From contig JANYBP010000086.1 of the NCBI GenBank assembly GCA_025360745.1, forward strand, positions 1 to 34,201: a stretch of 34,201 nt of DNA, written 5' to 3'. Position 1 is the stretch's first letter. Each line of letters opens with the position of its first letter. Below the pieces are notes generated by a model. It was not told where the DNA came from and made no database searches. It saw only the letters and a list, made by a program, of their open reading frames with translations. This document shows positions 32,039-34,201 of this stretch, piece by piece. Made by a program: the position numbers and the translations under genes. This stretch comes from a bacterium. GTDB lineage: Bacteria > Verrucomicrobiota > Kiritimatiellia > CAIKKV01 > CAIYGI01.

Positions 32039-32302
32039 CTAACGGCGAGGCCTGCCTGCGTGATGGAGTTGCCCCATAACACGCGCTTCCTGGCGAAAGC
32101 GTTCCAAGGCGTTGGGGCGGGCGGCAAAATCGGCGGGCAGAAGTTTCAGGGCATAGCGGAGTCCCAAAGTGGTGTGCTCCGCCTCGTACACCTCACCCAT
32201 ACCACCGCGGCCGAGCAGGCGGATGATGCGGTATTGGCCGAAGGTTGCGCCGGTGGCGAGGCTAGCCATGGCCGTTTCTCCATTTTGCTCCAACTTCTGC
32301 AT
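32039..32302 (-). pseudogene. Ser/Thr protein kinase, N-lobe fragment (right copy)
   Basis: 87 residues: FGQYRIIRLLGRGGMGEVYE, RYALKLLPADFA, ERFRQEARVMGQLH, then unrelated HAGRPRR and a stop. Homology to kinases ends at the same point (after 'QLH') as in the copy at 18633-19025, and the DNA of the two is about 85% identical over ~170 bp by eye. It ends 30 bp before the start of the full kinase-FGE gene. Catalytic parts are missing. Possible start M at residue 12 (32269). Confidence 0.75.
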
Positions 32303-32429
32303 TTGACCTCACTATTCGGCAGACAAGTTTAGCCACACCCGAGGTCTGAAAACATACACCACGCGGCCTTGGATGCGTTTTCCCGGCGTTGCGTGGTCTG
32401 CGCTCCATCCATACTGCCGCGCACAGGAG
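32303..32429. other. Gap between transposase and kinase fragment
   Basis: 127 bp with no gene, RNA or repeat recognised; probably the junction left by the transposon beside it. Confidence 0.4.
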
Positions 32430-33323
32430 TTAATGGGACTGAAAACGGTAAAAAATGGGTAACACTGTTCCGTTCTGGGTTACGCGTATCATGTTGTTTT
32501 GTTGCATCCATGTTTCGGCGGCATAACGAAAAACGGTCTCACCAGCAACTTCGGTATGCTCACCCAACGCCTCTACGATGTCAACTGCCATTGTCTTGAT
32601 TTTCTCGAACACCTCCTTCCGTTCACGGTGACCGTACCGGCCTACCTGTTGGCGGCCGGTTTCAAGCGTGTAGCAGGCCGTCCGGTCGCCCAGACCGCGC
32701 CGCCGCATGTGATTGACTTCATGTCCCGCGACTTCGCACTCCAGGCGCAGTTCGTAGGGGCTGATCTTGTCGTTCCCGATCCGGATGTTGAGTTGGCTCA
32801 AGATCTCCTGATGTTCCCGTTCAACGCTGCCATTATAGGGCGGATAATACGGCGGCGAGATCAACGGGACCACCCAGTCAGCGGCCAGTACTTCCCGGAC
32901 CGCGTGATGTTTGAAGTTGCTGCCGCCATCCATCTTCATAAACAACGGCGGCCCGTGTTTTTGGAACAGGTTATGCAGATTTTCCGCCACCAGATCGCCG
33001 TTGGCCTGTGTATCGGCGCCCAGCGCCCGCAGGTTGTAACGGCTGCCCAGATCCAGCACCAGATGCATGTGGCCGAAGTTGTTCCGCAGCCAGTGTTTCT
33101 TGGTGTCGTCCATTGACCAGACGGCGCCGGGCACCAGCCATTCGATCCGCCGTTCCAACACTTGCGCTTCCCGCCGCAACTCACGGCGGACGGCTTCCAC
33201 CAGGGCATGCAGGTCCCGCCGTGAGATTTGATCGCGGTGTCGGCCGTACAGCGCACCCGTGCCCTGCATCGGACCGCGAAGTGTCGGACCGCGAAGGGTC
33301 ACGTCTCGACCGCGAAGGGTCAC
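32430..33323 (-). CDS. DDE integrase-core transposase (rve family)
   Basis: Up to 297 residues. Integrase core with the three acidic residues in VWSMDDTKKH, FMKMDGGSNFKH and YPPYNGSVEREHQEI (Asp, Asp, Glu). The first ~18 residues (VTLRG, GRDVTLRGP-type repeats) are just the translation of the terminal and tandem repeats upstream (33271-33330), so the real start is uncertain or the N-terminal DNA-binding part was lost. The core (from about QISRRDLHALV) looks intact. IS481-like or ISNCY; the family cannot be fixed. It borders the kinase module on its right. Confidence 0.78.
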   Translation of the reverse strand: MTLRGRDVTLRGPTLRGPMQGTGALYGRHRDQISRRDLHALVEAVRRELRREAQVLERRIEWLVPGAVWSMDDTKKHWLRNNFGHMHLVLDLGSRYNLRALGADTQANGDLVAENLHNLFQKHGPPLFMKMDGGSNFKHHAVREVLAADWVVPLISPPYYPPYNGSVEREHQEILSQLNIRIGNDKISPYELRLECEVAGHEVNHMRRRGLGDRTACYTLETGRQQVGRYGHRERKEVFEKIKTMAVDIVEALGEHTEVAGETVFRYAAETWMQQNNMIRVTQNGTVLPIFYRFQSH

Positions 33324-33330
33324 GTCTCGA
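33271..33330. repeat. Tandem repeat, 21-bp unit
   Basis: GACCGCGAAGGGTCACGTCTC occurs twice head to tail (33287-33307, 33308-33328), preceded by a shortened copy (GGACCGCGAAGTGTC, 33271-33285). The unit contains the core of the MITE terminal repeat, so the array may be stacked element ends produced by repeated insertion or recombination. Confidence 0.75.
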
Positions 33331-33618
33331 CATGCGACAATTCATTTACACACGCCTCCGCTAATCTGCGTTTCGTCGCGTCGCGAGTCAAGGCCGCCGT
33401 AATTCTCTCGACCGGCTTACCCACTGTTTTGTACTCGCTAATCCTCAGTATTGCGCCGATCTCGCGGCGCGTCAATCCGCTCCTCTGCTCCCCCGCCGCA
33501 CCAAATTCAAATTCAACACCTACTCCCGCCCCCTTGTCGTCTTCTTGGTTCGCGAACTCGTCTCGTTTCGGAAATGATCAAATCAATTGTCGCATGTCGA
33601 GACGTGACCCCTCGCGGT
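33309..33618. mobile_element. MITE-like element, 310 bp, with long inverted repeats
   Basis: Left arm 33309-33347 and right arm 33580-33618 are inverted repeats of about 39 bp with two mismatches; the inner 26 bp (33317-33342 versus 33585-33610) are perfect. The interior has no complete gene, but on the minus strand it keeps an open frame LTRREIGAILRISEYKTVGK then VERITAALTRDATK, which looks like once-coding DNA. The arms' outer sequence matches the lone end at 18651-18668 and the adjacent tandem repeats. It interrupts or truncates the transposase fragment to its right. Confidence 0.7.
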
Positions 33619-33625
33619 TGTCCTA

Positions 33626-33947
33626 ACATCGCAACCGGCGGGAACGACATCGCGAACTGGGCATGACACCCCAGATGGCCTGGGATGAAGCCACCTCGCA
33701 GGGACGCATCAAACTGCGGCCCGTGCCAGAGGAACCTTGGTGGAATTACGTTTGGTCTCTATGGCATACCGTCATCATCGGGATCGGCGGCCACGTTTAC
33801 TTCAGACAAGACACGTTTCCAACACAAGGAGCCCCAGGCACCAGGGCCGTTCTCTGTCAGCATCTGGATGGAACCGTCTCAATACTCAAGGAGCGCCCAG
33901 ATAAGCTGAAACGGCCTGTCATCCTGTTCACCAACCGACCTCGTTGA
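33626..33947 (+). pseudogene. Transposase C-terminal fragment
   Basis: Starting right after the MITE-like element, the frame reads NRRERHRELGMTPQMAWDEA, the typical end of an integrase-core transposase ('NR.RPH..LG.TP..AW'), then VYFRQDTFPTQGAP, VLCQHLDGTVSILKE and a stop at 33947. An ATG at 33663 exists but the protein lacks the catalytic core, so it is a remnant. It is in the opposite orientation to the transposase at 32430-33323. Confidence 0.6.
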
Positions 33948-34201
33948 TGAATTCCATCTTTCCGCTTTTGCTCGCTCCAAAAATTCCGCTTTTGAAAACT
34001 CCACGACAGCGTTATTTTCAGATTGCGAAGCGGCAGCCGGCGACGCCCCGGAAGAGGCGTAGCGCGCGCCGCGTGAAGGGGCGGAAACGCGGATGCCGCT
34101 TGGCGGCAAGGCGGCTCGCTTCATAGCGTAGCCGCCGGCCGCGTTTGCGGCCCTGAACGCGGGAACCCTTCGGCAGGCTCAGGGCAGGCAAGCGCGCTCA
34201 G
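33948..34201. other. Gene-free GC-rich end of the window
   Basis: No convincing gene. The last part is rich in GGCGTAGCGCGCGCCGCGTG-type repeats, and the end carries CCTTCGGCAGGCTCAGGGCA (34168-34187), a sequence I associate with short dispersed intergenic repeats in bacterial genomes. The window stops inside this stretch. Confidence 0.35.

Noticed and set aside
32430-33323. N-terminal VTLRG repeats as a genuine protein repeat domain
   Set aside because: They are the literal translation of the 21-bp tandem element-end repeat at 33271-33330.
1-34201. CRISPR array or phage
   Set aside because: No regularly spaced direct repeats with unique spacers and no phage structural or replication genes were seen.

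Overview
The window looks like a chromosomal contig of a Gram-negative bacterium, probably of the PVC group or close to it (Kiritimatiellota, Lentisphaerota or Verrucomicrobiota). This placement is inference. It rests on a stand-alone uroporphyrinogen-decarboxylase-family methyltransferase-like gene, a Gram-negative envelope (lipoprotein, TolB/LpoB-like proteins), eukaryote-like kinases with FHA, FGE and SPFH partners, and GC-rich housekeeping genes. No 16S or marker phylogeny is available here.

Region 1 (1-14.3 kb) is GC-rich and ordinary. It holds a tRNA-Ser(GCU), a zinc-type ABC transporter (znuA-znuC-znuB, minus strand) with a perfect palindrome at its head, a UroD/MtaA-family protein followed by rfbC-rfbD (dTDP-rhamnose) and a small unknown gene, then purA-uppS-cdsA-dxr (AMP synthesis, undecaprenyl-PP, CDP-diacylglycerol, MEP isoprenoids), a threonine aldolase plus M20 amidohydrolase pair, an AbrB/PIN toxin-antitoxin pair and an M28 peptidase.

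Region 2 (14.3-18.7 kb) is a graveyard of mobile DNA. It has a frameshifted VapC tail, pieces of two group II introns on either side of a small intact gene, a 1,993-bp IS1634-type element with 22-bp terminal inverted repeats and a frameshifted transposase, the head of an IS1182-type transposase, and a divergent AbrB-like gene controlled by a palindromic two-way promoter.

Region 3 (18.6-32.3 kb, minus strand, visibly lower GC) is the part to look at. From a promoter near 28.78 kb, about eleven tightly packed genes run to 18.6 kb: an HTH/zinc-finger regulator, a zinc-ribbon SPFH (flotillin-like) protein, a zinc-ribbon FHA protein, a lipoprotein, a secreted membrane-anchored protein, a zinc-finger coiled-coil protein, a small membrane protein, a helical protein resembling ESCRT-III/CHMP, a MIT-AAA ATPase resembling Vps4 (including the family's C-terminal helix), another small membrane protein, a zinc-ribbon protein and a kinase N-lobe fragment. 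Upstream lie a TolB/LpoB-like membrane protein and a transmembrane Ser/Thr kinase fused to an FGE (SUMF1-like) domain. My reading is a kinase/FHA-controlled, SPFH- and ESCRT-like membrane-remodelling system. The ESCRT-III and Vps4 assignments are by motif and pattern only. The module is bracketed by two near-identical kinase N-lobe fragments in direct orientation, and one short insertion-element end sequence occurs at both edges, which suggests the block moves or recombines as a unit.

Region 4 (32.4-34.2 kb) is mobile DNA again: a DDE integrase-type transposase, a tandem repeat, a 310-bp MITE-like element with ~39-bp inverted repeats, a transposase C-terminal fragment and a gene-free GC-rich end.
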